Shown here piece after piece: positions 12,322-23,095 of a stretch of 64,000 nt of DNA; the first letter of the stretch is position 1, and each line of letters starts with the position of its first letter. The stretch spans positions 138,334,172-138,398,171 of the forward strand of contig CM077115.1 in NCBI GenBank assembly GCA_039619475.1, given 5' to 3'. Origin of the DNA: Icerya purchasi (lineage: Eukaryota; Arthropoda; Insecta; Hemiptera; Monophlebidae). The notes under the pieces are model-generated. The model ran no database searches, was not told the origin of the DNA, and was given only the letters and a program-made list of their open reading frames with translations. Both the position numbers and the translations under genes were made by a program.

Positions 12322-12602
12322 TTCCTTCTCTTTACCTTACACGTCGGGAATATGCTGTGTTAAATCGGCTGCGAGTTGGGCATACGGCGGTCTCACACAA
12401 TTATATACTTGAAGATGCCTTTCTCCCACCCACCAGCCCTTTCTGTGCTGGCTCTTCTTATCCTTCGGTGCAACACCTGTTACAACAATGTGCAGCGTTC
12501 GCCAGCTTCGCTTTTGCCGGTGTGTTCCACTTTCAACTATACTGTCAAATGACCCAACGCGCATATAAATGCTACTCATTTTTCTTAGAAGCAACATCTT
12601 AA
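12322..12602 (+). pseudogene. LINE ORF2 C-terminal tail
   Basis: The plus-strand frame carries the post-RNase H tail of a non-LTR retrotransposon: YLTRREYAVLNRLRVGHT, AVSHNYILEDAFLPP, then a Cys/His stretch ending VQHLLQQCAAF. The LRxGH motif and the HLL-x2-C knuckle are conserved, but the expected CxxC pair has been reduced to a single Cys (FCAGSS). It continues open to a stop at 12602. No tail or 5' part is visible. It differs clearly from the 5.4-kb copy, so it belongs to another family. Confidence 0.78.
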
Positions 12603-13203
12603 TAAGTAAATTATGAAGTAGCCTTTTCACGCTGGCCCGTGTACTGTAACGATCATCGCAGTTAAAAATGGTGCAAGGACGCTAGCAGGAAAAACATTTT
12701 AATCGAAAATCATTTTAACTTTTATAAAATTCCATTTGAATGTTCGTAGACTTGTCAGATATTTTTTGTTTCGACTTTTAAGTAAGCCGTTTAATAAATA
12801 ATTAGAATTTGTTTCTTTAAAATATATTTAAAAAAAACGATTAAACCTTTCCGCTTTGATGGCTTTCATATACGGCTTTTCGCTCTCTATCGGCTATGCT
12901 TTTTATATTTTTCCCTGCGATGTAAATTCTCCTTTGGAAAAATAATGTCCGTTATATTACCTCAGAACGTACACTGAGTTAGTAGTTCGGTTTTTATTCG
13001 TCTGTGTGATTTACACCTTTTTTGTTTACTTTCTTCTTTTATTTTCTCTCCCAGTTCATTATTCATTATCTATAATTAATATTTCCTCTTTCTTTTTCTA
13101 TTTTTTTTTTTTCTTTTCTTGTCTAAAGCTTGAAGTAGTCTTTTCCAGGCCTACCGCCGTTTTAGGTTAATATAATCTCGGTAACTATGTGAAATAAGCG
13201 ACG
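12603..13203. other. No recognised feature
   Basis: AT-rich with pyrimidine-rich stretches near 13080-13120. No gene or repeat family is recognised. Confidence 0.5.
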
Positions 13204-13204
13204 G

Positions 13205-13392
13205 AATAAAACACAAATCCATAGGAAAGTTTTTATGTTAAAAAACATTAAAATTAATCATTAACTAGTTACGAATGTAAATATAACTACGCTGTATAAA
13301 ATGTTTACATTTGAAACTAGCGCGAGATTAATTTTAATTATAAAATATTTTTTAACATAAAACGTTTCCTGTTATTTGCGTTTTGTTTTATT
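13205..13392. repeat. Short foldback repeat, arms about 80-90 bp
   Basis: The left arm (about 13205-13283) and right arm (about 13302-13392) are imperfect inverted copies around a loop of about 20 bp. Shared blocks include ATAAAACA, TTTTATGTTAAAAAA, TTAAAATTAAT and GAATGTAAA/AAATGTAAA. It has no coding capacity and is probably a small MITE. Confidence 0.7.
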
Positions 13393-13689
13393 ACTCATTA
13401 ATAAAAAAATATCCTCCCCTGTTAACATATAGTGATCGACATTAATGATTCGGACACGTGTAAAATTTAATAATAAACGTGAAAAAAAAAATGGCATTCG
13501 AATACAATTTTTGAACAAGTAGCGACGAAATATATTTATAGTATCCATTACCAAGAAGAAATACCCAAAAATTTTTAAAAATATTTAACTTCATAAAACT
13601 CAAAAAAATCGAAAACATTGCGATTTAAATAGGTAACAAAAACATTCGGACTCTTCGAAGAGTAAATTAAAAATAAAATCATTTAAAAT

Positions 13690-14698
13690 TTGAAGAAAAA
13701 AAAAATGAATACTTGGTAGGTAAAGCATTTTGCTCTATTACGGCAGACATTCTTCGCGGCATCTAGCCGGTGAAATATTTTTTCATCGGCCTAGCAACAC
13801 CTCTTTTAGCTCATTTCCGATAGAAATTTTATTTTCACGTACTTTTTGATCCAATATTTCCCACAAGTTTTCTACAGGGTTCATGTGTGGTGATTGTGGG
13901 GGGAGTTTCGATCACTTTTGGGCAGTTGTAAAGCAACCTCAACTGCGACATAGTCATATAATCTTATGTTTAGGGTCATTGTCTTGATAAAAACTAAAAC
14001 GCTTTTCGATCCCCAAATTGGCGGCGCTTGCTTTTAAATTCTTCAAAACGTTAACATACATTATGGCATTCATGTTGTCATCGATAAATTCCAAATTCCC
14101 CACTTCCGAGGCTGTGAAACACCTTTCGTTTCCCCGTGTTTAGCTTTTGAATTACGGTTTTCTAATTGCTCTTTTGATTTTCTCCACACTTTCGAACGTC
14201 CGTCACACTACCGAGAACATTAAATTTACTTTCGTCCGTAAATATCACCGATCTGCAATAATTAAAATCGCACTCTGTTGGTTTTCTTTAACAAAGTCTA
14301 AACGCCTTTTTACGTTCATTAACGAGAGATTTTCGTCGAATTGTAACCGTTCTTCTTTTTAATGACTCGACGGATGGTTTGTGGGTGAACTTTCAGTTGA
14401 AAGTGATGCAGAAACTCCGAATTTCGACGCGTGAATTGTAGGATTTTTCTTTATTTCCTTCATTATGAATCGCTCGTCCCACGGTGTGCCAATGTATACG
14501 TGGTCGTCCTTTCTAAGGAATAAAATTTAACCTACGTTCAAGGTCGAATCTTCGACAAATATCGTCTATACTGTGTACTTTTTTTTGACATTCAACAATT
14601 TCGCGATTACACGGTAAGGCCTTTGCCTTTTACGCGATTAAAATTGGTTAAGTTTCGCACTTCAAAGCTCTCGTATTTTTAACTTTTCGCCGCGACAT
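13690..14698 (-). pseudogene. Tc1-like transposase, near full length but inactivated (lineage 2)
   Basis: About 1 kb on the minus strand, the expected length for a Tc1 transposase of roughly 340 codons. The likely start is ATG at 14698 (MSRRKVKNTRALKC). The DNA-binding part is traceable (IAKLLNV, then FDLERRLNFIP and KGRPR with an intervening stop). Catalytic motifs follow: VIFTDESKFNVLG (first Asp, about 14225), then FIDDNMNAIMYVNVL, YQDNDPKHK (second Asp, about 13985), and PPQSPHMNPVENLWEILD (third acidic residue, about 13880). The end is MPRRMSAVIEQNALPTKY at about 13700. Multiple frameshifts and stops disrupt it. I could not align terminal inverted repeats in the flanks. Confidence 0.92.
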
Positions 14699-15017
14699 TT
14701 GCCAATTTTAATAAATTAGCCAGACTTATTTTTAATTACAATTCACGATAGTATCAATTTATACGTTAAATTTCGAGAGTGGTAAAAATATACAGATCCC
14801 AAAAATCGATGAAATTTTTGAATCCGGAAATTTTCAGCCAAACGTACTTTCTCCTCCATTTAAGATAAGCCAGACTGCTGTTTTCATAACTTTCATGTTT
14901 AAGTTTAGTAAATGTAAAATATTTATGACCGGGGAGAAATAAGTGAAGTTTTTTGTTTTTTTTATCTTTTGATAAAAAACAAAAAAAAAAGCGTCACACT
15001 AACAGAACGAACTAATT

Positions 15018-15038
15018 TATATATATATATATATATAT
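15018..15038. repeat. (AT)n microsatellite
   Basis: About ten AT units. Confidence 0.85.
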
Positions 15039-15438
15039 TTTAACTAATTCATATACACCGACTGGAAAAATAAGTACTAAAAAAACTCACGGTCTTCCGG
15101 ACAATTAGTAGGCCATGTTAATTGCACAGTTGCCAAGAGGTATTCTTTAACTCCCGAGACATTTAGTTGCATCTTGGCTTCCGTTAAGTCACGATCCCGG
15201 GTAACGACAGGAATTATTACGAAAGTTTAAATGCGGTACTAGCTAATGAAGGCAATGGCACCCACCACGTACACCATCATATGCGCGCCAGTTATAGGAC
15301 ACAGCAGGCACACATGGGGGGCTGCATTTGTACATATATCGATAATCAAACATTTACAATAAGTCCCCTTACCTGTGAACACTGGCGTTACATAATATAG
15401 CCTATGCCAAGAATGGGGCTACCTATTCTGTACGGCTT
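15039..15438. other. No recognised feature
   Basis: Somewhat less AT-rich than its surroundings. No gene or repeat family is recognised. Confidence 0.4.
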
Positions 15439-15503
15439 GATTGTGCCGATGGATTGTGGAGATGGATTGTGCAGATGGATTGTGCAGATGGATTGTGCAG
15501 ATA
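15439..15503. repeat. 13-bp minisatellite, five units
   Basis: Five tandem copies of GATTGTGCAGATG with a few substitutions (the first has GCCGATG, the second GGAGATG). The last three are almost identical. Confidence 0.92.
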
Positions 15504-16630
15504 GATAGTCCCGACGCTCGAATGCTAACGAAATATAAGTATAAGTAGTGTGAGTATGCACGGGCACGCGTGTGCAACAGTCACGCTATGTCTACTTTCG
15601 ATCCAGTATTTCCCCATTGATGGGGTACGTTGGACTAATCTCCCGCGTTGGTCGGGGCCGGATTAGGAGATGTATTTCGTATCTGCTGCCAAGAGGTTTT
15701 CATGGGGCAATTGTTGTATTTAAAACGCGAGTGTGTAGACACAACACTTCGAACCGATTGAATCGTTGTGTATCGCACGTTATAGATATCAAAAATGGGC
15801 GCTCGGGTGTACAAACAGCGTATTAATTAACTCGTGGACAACTCGCTTCTTTTTTCTTTTTTTTTTTTTTTTTTTTTTGTCGACTTTTGCCATTCCTCTA
15901 TTGCTATTCAGTAGTTCGTAATTTTGTCCGATAGAAATATAAGGGAACCGAAATTGTTTGCCACGGAATTGTTCACCGCTGTTGGCATGAAGCAGATTAT
16001 TAATCAGCGTGTTGGGCATGATCGATTGGTTTTCGGAACTACGAGCAGTAACGATAAACTGCCAAACAACCATAAGTCGCAGCAGTTGGCAGCGTCGATC
16101 AAACAAGTCACGCAGAGGCGCGTGAATAGAGAAATTCCCGGTGGAATAACCGAATCGGCACGAATAACAGATTTTTCGTAAAGCTAAACGAGTTTTCCGA
16201 TTTTCCTTTCAAAACTAACAATTGGAAATTCTACATTATCAGTAGGAAACATTAAATAATCCCGGTGCGGGAAATGAAATTATTTCTAGTTGGAAAGAAG
16301 ATCCACGTAATTTGTTTATATATGTGCATTTTCCGAAAATTTCTTAAAGCATTTTAGTTCAAAAATCGGAAAACGCGTGAACTTTGTAAAAACACAATGC
16401 CCTAAAACTAACGATTTTCGATGGTTTCGCGCTTTTTTATTAATACGTGCATTACGTCCTACGGAAAATAAGCTTGAAAGTTCAGAACTTTTCCGTCAGT
16501 AGCGCGGGGTAATTTTAAAAATGTTCTCTACATTTTCATCCGTGCGAAAAGTTTTGCAGTTTTTGTTGTTTGTTCGGGCGATTTTAGAATTCGATTAAAA
16601 AAAATGGCGAACAGCTGAACGTCGTTAAAA
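15504..16630. other. Unclassified, with short open frames
   Basis: Contains plus-strand frames at 15572-15826 and 15924-16181 and a T-rich tract at 15850-15878. The second frame has the string LFATELFTAVGMKQIINQ, which loosely resembles the late endonuclease region of some LINEs, but the rest does not align. No confident gene call is possible. Confidence 0.3.
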
Positions 16631-16653
16631 GTTCTTTATTGATATTTATTTTC

Positions 16654-17022
16654 TTAGCACATTGCTTTAAAGAAGAAGACGAACATGATAAAAAACACTA
16701 CTGCCACTTGAACGAGAACATTCTCGGCCTTCCCATATTTCCCGCCCTCTTTGCGCCGCCGGCTCAGGCGCTGGGAAGAAAGAGCACCGCAAATCCGGCT
16801 TAATGTAAAAAGCTTAAATACTTTTAGCAAATACTGACGAAGGAAGACAACTGAAAGCAAAGAAGATGTTATCGATTTCGAGCACATGTCATCCCGCACA
16901 ATAGAATGTGCGATTTCGTAACACTCACCTGCAGAGACATTTCCCGCCTCACATAACCGCTCATCTAAATTACCATTAGTAAAACTGATTAGTTTTTCGT
17001 TGTTCTTTTTTACGTCATTCAT
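16654..17022 (-). CDS. Candidate small spliced gene, C-terminal part (hypothetical)
   Basis: The frame is open on the minus strand and holds what looks like a 78-nt intron with good borders: CTGCAG|GTGAGT at 16929/16928 and TTGCTTTCAG|TTGTC at 16851/16850. Removing it keeps the frame. The product would be about 97 residues from the ATG at 17022. It would have a basic stretch (SQRLSRRRKEGGKYGK) and a strongly hydrophobic, membrane-type C-terminus (VQVAVVFFIMFVFFF), ending KAMC and stop. Two AATAAA signals follow directly (16645-16650 and 16635-16640). GC content rises in the last exon. I recognise no family. The true start may lie in an upstream exon (17048-17278). The open frame could also be chance. 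Confidence 0.35.
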   Translation of the reverse strand: MNDVKKNNEKLISFTNGNLDERLCEAGNVSAGECYEIAHSIVRDDMCSKSITSSLLSVVFLRQYLLKVFKLFTLSRICGALSSQRLSRRRKEGGKYGKAENVLVQVAVVFFIMFVFFFKAMC

Positions 17023-17047
17023 CGATTATATTTTTCGAAATTACTAA

Positions 17048-17278
17048 TCAATCGTTTTTTCGTTTTATTATCGAATAATATACATGGGCGGACAAAATAT
17101 TGGCCGGAATTTCTTCGACAGAGTTGACTTTTAACAAACTACATGCTGCCGTCATCGTCCTAGTTGTGTTTCTTTTGACACAAGAGATTGCGCATACATC
17201 CATTGATTTTTCGCCGCACACAATTATGGCCTTCCTTAGGTTTTTACATGATGCGTTAGCCGGCATGTTAGCGATCAC
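17048..17278 (-). CDS. Possible upstream exon of the candidate gene (hypothetical)
   Basis: A 76-codon minus-strand frame just upstream of the previous feature, with four Cys in its middle (IIVC, DVCAISC, AAC). It begins MIANMPANASC. A join to the next exon is not settled. A donor-like CAT|GTATAT at about 17088 and an acceptor AACTAATCAG at about 16985 have incompatible phases in the simplest reading. No homology is recognised, so treat this as a candidate only. Confidence 0.2.
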   Translation of the reverse strand: MIANMPANASCKNLRKAIIVCGEKSMDVCAISCVKRNTTRTMTAACSLLKVNSVEEIPANILSAHVYYSIIKRKND

Positions 17279-17468
17279 TGGTTTTGATCGGTTTTGCTAG
17301 TATTTTTCTATGACCATTCCATTTTATCATAAATTAAAAATTGCAATTTTCTATTTTTTTTAATGTCTACCGGGTTTTCGTTTTCTCCTATTCTTGTCGA
17401 TAATGGTAACTGGTCTGTTATATTTACAGCAATCTTCGATAACGCCAGAATTCAAGTGCGAATATTCC

Positions 17469-17549
17469 CCTTTCGCATTTCGCATTCACAGTCTACCTTT
17501 CGCATTTCACGCTTACAGTCTACCTTTCGCATTTCGCGTTCACAGTAGT
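17469..17549. repeat. 27-bp minisatellite, three units
   Basis: Three tandem 27-bp units starting CCTTTCGCATTTC, each ending in a (T/C)ACAGT string. The unit length is a multiple of three and the frame stays open across it on the plus strand. Confidence 0.9.
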
Positions 17550-17994
17550 GTTTCGGTCATCGCAAAACTCATGCTGAGAAATTTGTACATGTTTCATTTG
17601 GAGCTGCAACCGTTTCTCATGTTTGATCTCATGACTGCAGACACTGACATATAATTTCTGTTTTTCAGCCTCCTCTTCTTTTCCCATTACTATGGCACGC
17701 TCGTCGTGTTTCTAAAGCTATATCCAGAGACTAATGTATTATTTTTTCATTCGGTGTTACGGTCATCACATGTCTAAATTCATGCCAAGAGACCTATATG
17801 TTTATTTTGTACTTTCTCCTCTTTCCTTTTTCACCTACCTTCAACCACTTATTTCCTTATCTATTTACCGTTTTCTAAAATTACTTATTCTGGACGTTTT
17901 CCTTTTGCCCCTAGCTTATTAACTTGATTCTGAGTTTTCTTTTAATTGATACAGGAATTCTTAACTTTTAAATCTTCACTTTCACTATTGAATC

Positions 17995-18225
17995 TTTAGC
18001 TATTCTCCATGCTATCATTCATATTTCTTCTTCCGGTTACGCTAATAATTTCCTTATTGTTTTTTCTTCTAGCCATTACTTCTCCTTTCCCTCCACTGTC
18101 GGTCGTTATTCTCATTATTCAAAAACTGATCTCTTGATTGTCTTTCTGTTGTGTTATCTTTGTTGATTTCTTGTGGGTCGGTGGCCATGCGGGTATCGAA
18201 GGCGGTGAGCACAAGCTGGTGCGCT
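17995..18225 (+). pseudogene. LINE RNase H domain fragment
   Basis: The plus-strand reading gives AILHAIIHISSSGYANNFLI, then after a frameshift FLWVGGHAGIEGGEH. The first matches the AI-AL helix and beta strand before the catalytic Asp of LINE-type RNase H. The second matches the terminal WVPGHxGIxGNE motif, with P to G and N to G changes. The fragment is broken and lacks the LINE C-terminal knuckle. It may belong to the same family as the 54.7- and 60.3-kb copies. Confidence 0.7.
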
Positions 18226-18811
18226 TCTCGATCTGCTGTACATAATGGGATAGATTCCTTGAATTTGAAATTTTTACATAGTGTACATTAATGGAAATTA
18301 CTCACGCCAATCTTTCGGTATCCGTCAACCGCTGAAATAGTACGACCAAAATAAAATAATAAAAAGTTGGATAATATAAACAGGTAAATTGTACGTATCG
18401 CTATTGTCGGCAGCGATCCGTGGTCCAACGGGTTTGTTGGTCCGGCGGTCTTCCGGTGATCAAGGATGCGATGATCGAACAGCGAGGTCATTTAATCCGA
18501 AGCCGTGAATAAGAGCTTGTGTGATGATTACTAATTGGGGGGGGGGCTTTCGCTTTTTACGCGTATCACTGTTTTTTTTCTATCGAATCGATTGTCGCGA
18601 CCTCACTACCGAGAAATAATTTTAATACGATTTCCGTCACGATCAGGGAGAAGTCAAAAAAACAATAACACCGGAGGAGGGCAGCGACTGCTGACCGGCT
18701 CAAAAAAATTTCCATCGGATCTTTTCCATTTTTTTCCTCCTTTCCGCTTCCTCCCTGCCGGAATTGACCGTTTACCTGTTCACTCTTGACCGACAAGAAA
18801 ATCTTCCTCTT

Positions 18812-18819
<8 letters not shown>
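18226..18819. other. No recognised feature
   Basis: Short frames on both strands without a recognised domain. A G-run lies at 18538-18546. Confidence 0.4.

Positions 18820-18850
<31 letters not shown>
18820..18850. repeat. (CA)n microsatellite
   Basis: About 15 CA units preceded by a CT-rich stretch. Confidence 0.95.
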
Positions 18851-18851
<1 letters not shown>

Positions 18852-18887
18852 TTTCCCTCTCTCATCTTTTTCAAATTTTTATAACTT

Positions 18888-19265
18888 TTAGGATTCCGTA
18901 CACATGTAATGTACGGAATCCTAATAAGATGGTTCAGAAACGACAAAAATATCAAATAAAAATCAATAACTCACGAACAGTTAGACTTATAAAATTAAAA
19001 ATGGGATCATGAATTCTAATTAAGACAATGTATGACTTCAAGCTAACCGATCACCCTGGGCGCCAAGAAACCGTTAAGAATATGTATGATATGGAATATA
19101 AAACGACTTCAAAAATCATCGCCCTTAAAAGATTTATACCTCATCACCAGATAAACCTATAAAAGTGAAATTCGAAATATAAAACAAAATGCAAGAGCTC
19201 TTTCATAAAAGCAAAAAAAAAAACAAAAAAATTATCGAATTATAGCGCTGGGTCAATGCCCCCGG
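18888..19265 (+). repeat. Hairpin-ended repeat, copy 1
   Basis: Starts with a perfect palindrome: 15-bp arms TTAGGATTCCGTACA (18888-18902) and its complement (18910-18924), with a 7-nt loop. The following body (AATAAGATGG, then ATCAAATAAAAATCAATAACTCACGAACAG, and later CACCCTGGGCGCCAAGAAACC) matches copy 2 at 45.2 kb and, inverted, copy 3 at 51.6-52.1 kb. The body continues recognisably to about 19265. It lacks the tandem array of copy 2. There is no coding capacity. Confidence 0.85.
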
Positions 19266-20742
19266 TAAGCGAGCCGAATTAAAAAAAAAAAAAAAAAAAA
19301 ACTATTTTTATTTCTAAAAAACACGTCATAGCTTTCAAACGTAGGCCTCTCTTAAAATTATTGTATGCTTTTTTTAATAATTGCGCTAAAAAAGTCAGAA
19401 TCCTATATTAGTACTGTGGTAAAATTCGGGTTTTAAGATTTTCCGAAATTCTGCGAATTCGTACCTGCTAATTTTCGACTGACTGCGTTAATTTTGCCGG
19501 ATGAATTTCGTGAATTCTGAATTTAAAGAAATTCGACGTATACCCTTTTTTCGGAATTTTGCAAACAAAAAAATTTGATAAGTAACTTTTTCTTTCTTTT
19601 TTTTCGTTCTTTTTTCTTCTGAAAACGTCTTTATCACTGATAAAATGATGTTAGGGAATGACTTGGAAGATTACATCATTCGATATTAATTTCTCTCGTC
19701 GACCGCGTGATCTATCTGTTTAAAATTACCGAACCGACAGCAAAATATCTCCTACTTTATTGCAGTTCGCTCGAACGAACGACTTGTCCGCATGACGAGG
19801 GTTCAATCAAAATCCTTTCAACCGTTCGAACAAACGAAAAAGGCGCGAAGAGACGTCGTAAACTGGCGCGCGGCCTTTAGACTTTTATTTTTTTTCTTGA
19901 AAAATAGCGTCTTTCTTTACGTATGTTTAAAAAAATGGAAAAAACGAACGAAAAAAATCGCTAAGAGAACCGATTTGCTAAATTTTCTTCTTCATTTTTC
20001 AAGTTTTTTTTTTGATTTCGCAAAAGATGGAATAAGCGATTTTTCCTTGAAGAATATTTTTTCTACTCACAATTTGCCGAGATATTGTCGGAAAATTTTT
20101 ACACGTTCCTTGTTTATCTCCCGAAGTGCTGCAGTTCGACAGATGTTTTTCCGGTGCCAGTTGTAGCAAGACTGATCGGTCGCTTTTTTTGTCGGTTCAT
20201 TCGTTTTCCAGATGTTGTTACAGTTTTTTTGTTTTTTCTGAAAGCTAACGTAATTTTTATGCTGCATAAGTTAAGGTAATCTTTTTATTATTGATCTAAA
20301 CGAAGAATGTTTTCAGAGGTTGTTAGAGTTGTCGACACATCTATTTTTGCTAGAAATTAATCCGTATTAGACTCTGATTATACTGTTCGTCATCAGTGAG
20401 ACAATGTAAAATTGGTTCTCTGAAGAACATCATATTTTAATTTAAAAAAATAAGTTTCCAGCAATACCCGGTAACGCTGAAAAAATCTTGAAAAAGAAAA
20501 GCGTCTTTTCAGTCATCTTGTGAAAAACACGGTTGTTTCCCATACGGTCGTACTGCTGAATGCATCGAATTTCATACGAACTCGAAAAATGACAAGTTTA
20601 GTATTGGTCGGCCAGATGACACGTCCGAGCATTGATTCTCTATGATGTGTTAACGCATTTATCGTATATTGTATCCTTTCATTGATTACGATTTTCTGCT
20701 TGTTTAATGCACGTTAGAAATTTCTGGAGATCTGGTTTATTA
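19266..20742. other. No recognised feature
   Basis: AT-rich, with an A-run at 19281-19301. Frames such as 19792-20166 are open but low-complexity, and no domain is recognised. Confidence 0.45.
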
Positions 20743-20919
20743 GGTTCATCCACATCTTCATCAGGTTCATCCACATCTCCATCAGGTTCATCCACATCTC
20801 CATCAGGTTCATCCACATCTCCATCAGGTTCATCCACATCTCCATCAGGTTCATCCACATCTCCATCAGGTTCATCCACATCTCCATCAGGTTCATCCAC
20901 ATCTGCATCAGGTTCATTT
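20743..20919. repeat. 21-bp minisatellite, eight units plus a partial
   Basis: Tandem units of GGTTCATCCACATCTCCATC plus A. The unit is seven codons, so frames stay open on both strands: DEPDGDV repeats on the minus strand (frame 20679-20900) and SGSSTSP repeats on the plus strand. The first unit (TTC for TCC) and the last (TGC) differ by one base; the middle six are identical. The minus-strand frame continues about 20 codons past the array, but nothing else supports a gene. Confidence 0.95.
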
Positions 20920-21078
20920 GTCCCCTACTTTTCCTGCTTATTTATATAATAACTTTCCTGCAATATTCGCAGTGTGCGCGCAGTAGCGTGTTTTAGTGCA
21001 GAAGCTAGCGTATGTTGTCATTTAATTCATTCATTTAACTAATCGCTATGCTTTAGGTGTCTTAAGATAAAGTAATTC

Positions 21079-21217
21079 AGCCACCGTGGCGTAGTTGATT
21101 AGCTAATTGTGTTTCGTTTGGGTAGAATTCCCGCTGCCGCACATTGACACTTTCAACGATTTCACTCGCGCTAGGTTAATATCCGTAGTTGGCGCCCCTC
21201 TACAAAAAAAAAAAGAA
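21079..21217 (+). mobile_element. tRNA-derived SINE, copy 1
   Basis: Begins GCCACCGTGGCGTAGTTGATT (A-box-like GTGGCGTAG), followed by GTTTCGTTTGGGTAGAATTC (a degenerate B box). The 3' body is TTTCACTCGCGCTAGGTTAAT and GTTGGCGCCCC, with an A-rich tail at 21203-21217. A second copy with the same head, middle and tail lies at 34985-35119, which establishes a dispersed family. Confidence 0.8.
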
Positions 21218-21619
21218 GATAAAGTAATGATATTAATAAACCTAATCTGATAAAGAACCTTTTAACATTCTGTTTGTTAATTATAGAATATAGTACGTTA
21301 TAACAAATACAAATATAACAAACAAATTTAAGAATAAAATTATTGCTTACTTACAAACCTTTTTCACGGTATAACCAAGTATACAGTTAAAACTCAATAT
21401 ATGTGATCAGAAATAAATTCTAAATCACACTGAGTTCAAATAGGAAATAAAATGGCTTATAGAGTATAAATAAAACAATTTGAAGTCGATATATCATGAA
21501 TGTTAGAATAAGATGATGTACATGAACTAAAATAAATATCTAAGGATTATATTAAATATTTAAATAATATAAATATAAAATATAAATATTAAAAAAATGT
21601 TTAAAATTTTATATTAAAA

Positions 21620-22480
21620 AGTGAGTTATTATTATTTGATATTTGGTATTTGGTCTCGTTTCATATATTAATTTTGTGTTTATTTATATAATAATGTTCA
21701 GCTATATTCATTATGTTACGCCTTTGCTATATGGAGCTAAGGCAGTGATCGTTGTTTCTAATGAATTTGGTGTATATTTATTTCTTATTGAATGTTCAGC
21801 ATAAGTGGATTTTTCTATTTCATTGTTTTTAAATGATTTTTAATATGTTCCTGATATCTATATTTAATTTTTCTAACTGTTTGATCGATGTATGCTTCCT
21901 CACAATCATTACAGTTTATTTTATATATATATATATATATATATATCACTATTTTCATATATATTATTATTTCCTTTATTTATGGTGATTATTTTATTAG
22001 GATTCCGTATATTTTTTAGATTATTATTAGTTTTAAATGCTATTTTTAATCCTTGTTTTGGTAAATAAATTACTTAATTTGTATATATAATTTTATTTAT
22101 AAAAGTAAATGTTATCCCATCCATTTTTGCTATTAATATTGTTTTTCCGTTTATATTTCAATATTAATATTATTTTTTCTGTTTATCTTTCAATATTAAT
22201 TGTATTAATTTGTCCATTATTTGCTCATTGCAACCATTGTTTATTGTAATCGCTTTTAATATTTTTATTTCATTTTGTTTTTTATTTGAAATCATAGGGG
22301 TGTTTATTAATCTGTTTATAGCATGTATGAAGTATGAATGTTTATGTCGATTAGGATGGTTTGATGTTTTGTTTATTATAGTGTCAGTGGTTGTTTGTTT
22401 CCTATATATGTTGTACGTTATTCTTAAATTTGTTTATGTTTGTATTTGTTATAACTTACAATAAAACCTACTCTGTTATT
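21620..22480 (-). pseudogene. Penelope-like element: linker and GIY-YIG endonuclease
   Basis: Read on the minus strand from about 22480. The thumb/linker segment shows YRKQTTTDTIINKTSNHPNR, then HAINRLINTPMISNKKQNE and ILKAITINNGCNEQIMDKL. This is the conserved region between RT and endonuclease of Penelope-like elements (TTTD, SNHP, LINR, INNGYN). Then come LKIAFKTNNNLKNIRNPNK and the endonuclease core YKINCNDCEEAYIDQTVRKI, where the family consensus has CxxC then YIGQT. It ends with STYAEHSIRNKYTPN and TTITALAPYSKG. An AT microsatellite at 21921-21946 sits in frame just before the YKIxC motif. Frameshifts and stops are present, and the RT domain is absent. Confidence 0.88.
21921..21946. repeat. 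(AT)n microsatellite inside the Penelope endonuclease
   Basis: About 12 AT units reading as alternating Ile/Tyr in the Penelope frame. It expands a short natural IY-type stretch before YKINC. Confidence 0.9.
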
Positions 22481-22540
22481 CTCTATTCCTTTCTCTTTAA
22501 ATTCGTTTTATTTTATCTTTAATACAAATTATATGCATAT

Positions 22541-22547
22541 GTATATA

Positions 22548-22601
<54 letters not shown>
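22541..22601. repeat. (AT)n microsatellite
   Basis: About 60 bp of near-pure AT repeat with one ATACAT interruption. Confidence 0.95.
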
Positions 22602-22744
22602 ATACGCAATTTCATCAATTATTTTTAATTGATCAGCAGCTGAAAATACACGATTTATAACTTTACGAAAATAATACGGCAAATAATAATTAATTAAATA
22701 TAATACAAATTGTATGTATTACTCTGCTGCGGCTGCTGGATGAT

Positions 22745-23095
22745 CGTCTTCACTAAAGTATTAAACGAAATTTTTACTACAGGCCAGTACCCATCTGAAT
22801 GGAAAATAGCTGTCGTTCCAATTTCAAAACTCAACTCAAACCCATCTAACACACACAATCATATCGTCTCATATCTTTAACCAGGTTTATTGGAAAAACC
22901 CAAGAAAAACTTGTCAACATAGTATGGTCCCTGAATCTAATAATATTATTACTGACTATTAATGTGGCTTCAGGAAAAATCGATCCTCAATTCAAGCGGT
23001 TTATGACCTCGAAAGTCAAATACAAAAGACCGTCGCCACTAAATCCTGCTAATATGGTTTATTTATTGATATCGGATATGGGGATACTACAAATC
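22745..23095 (+). pseudogene. LINE reverse transcriptase fragment (fingers and palm start)
   Basis: The plus-strand reading gives VLNEIFTTGQYPSEWKIAVV, then ESNNIITD and CGFRKNRSSIQAVYDLESQI. GLFIDIGYGDTTNRIG follows (palm motif A, where an FDI-KAYDTTW-type string is expected). These are consecutive conserved segments of jockey/R1-type LINE RTs. Stops interrupt the domain-0 part. The fragment ends abruptly at about 23095, where an RNase H fragment on the opposite strand begins. Confidence 0.82.

Noticed and set aside
15375..15810. Possible solo LTR and primer-binding site (TGGGCGCTCGGG near 15796)
   Set aside because: No matching TG...CA boundaries, second LTR, polypurine tract or gag/pol were found. 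The PBS-like match is short.
15924..16181. Possible LINE endonuclease remnant (ELFTAVGMKQIINQ)
   Set aside because: Only one short string resembles the family. The rest does not align and no RT follows.
15439..20919. Tandem repeats as a CRISPR array
   Set aside because: The 13-, 27- and 21-bp repeats are contiguous without spacers, and the context is eukaryotic.
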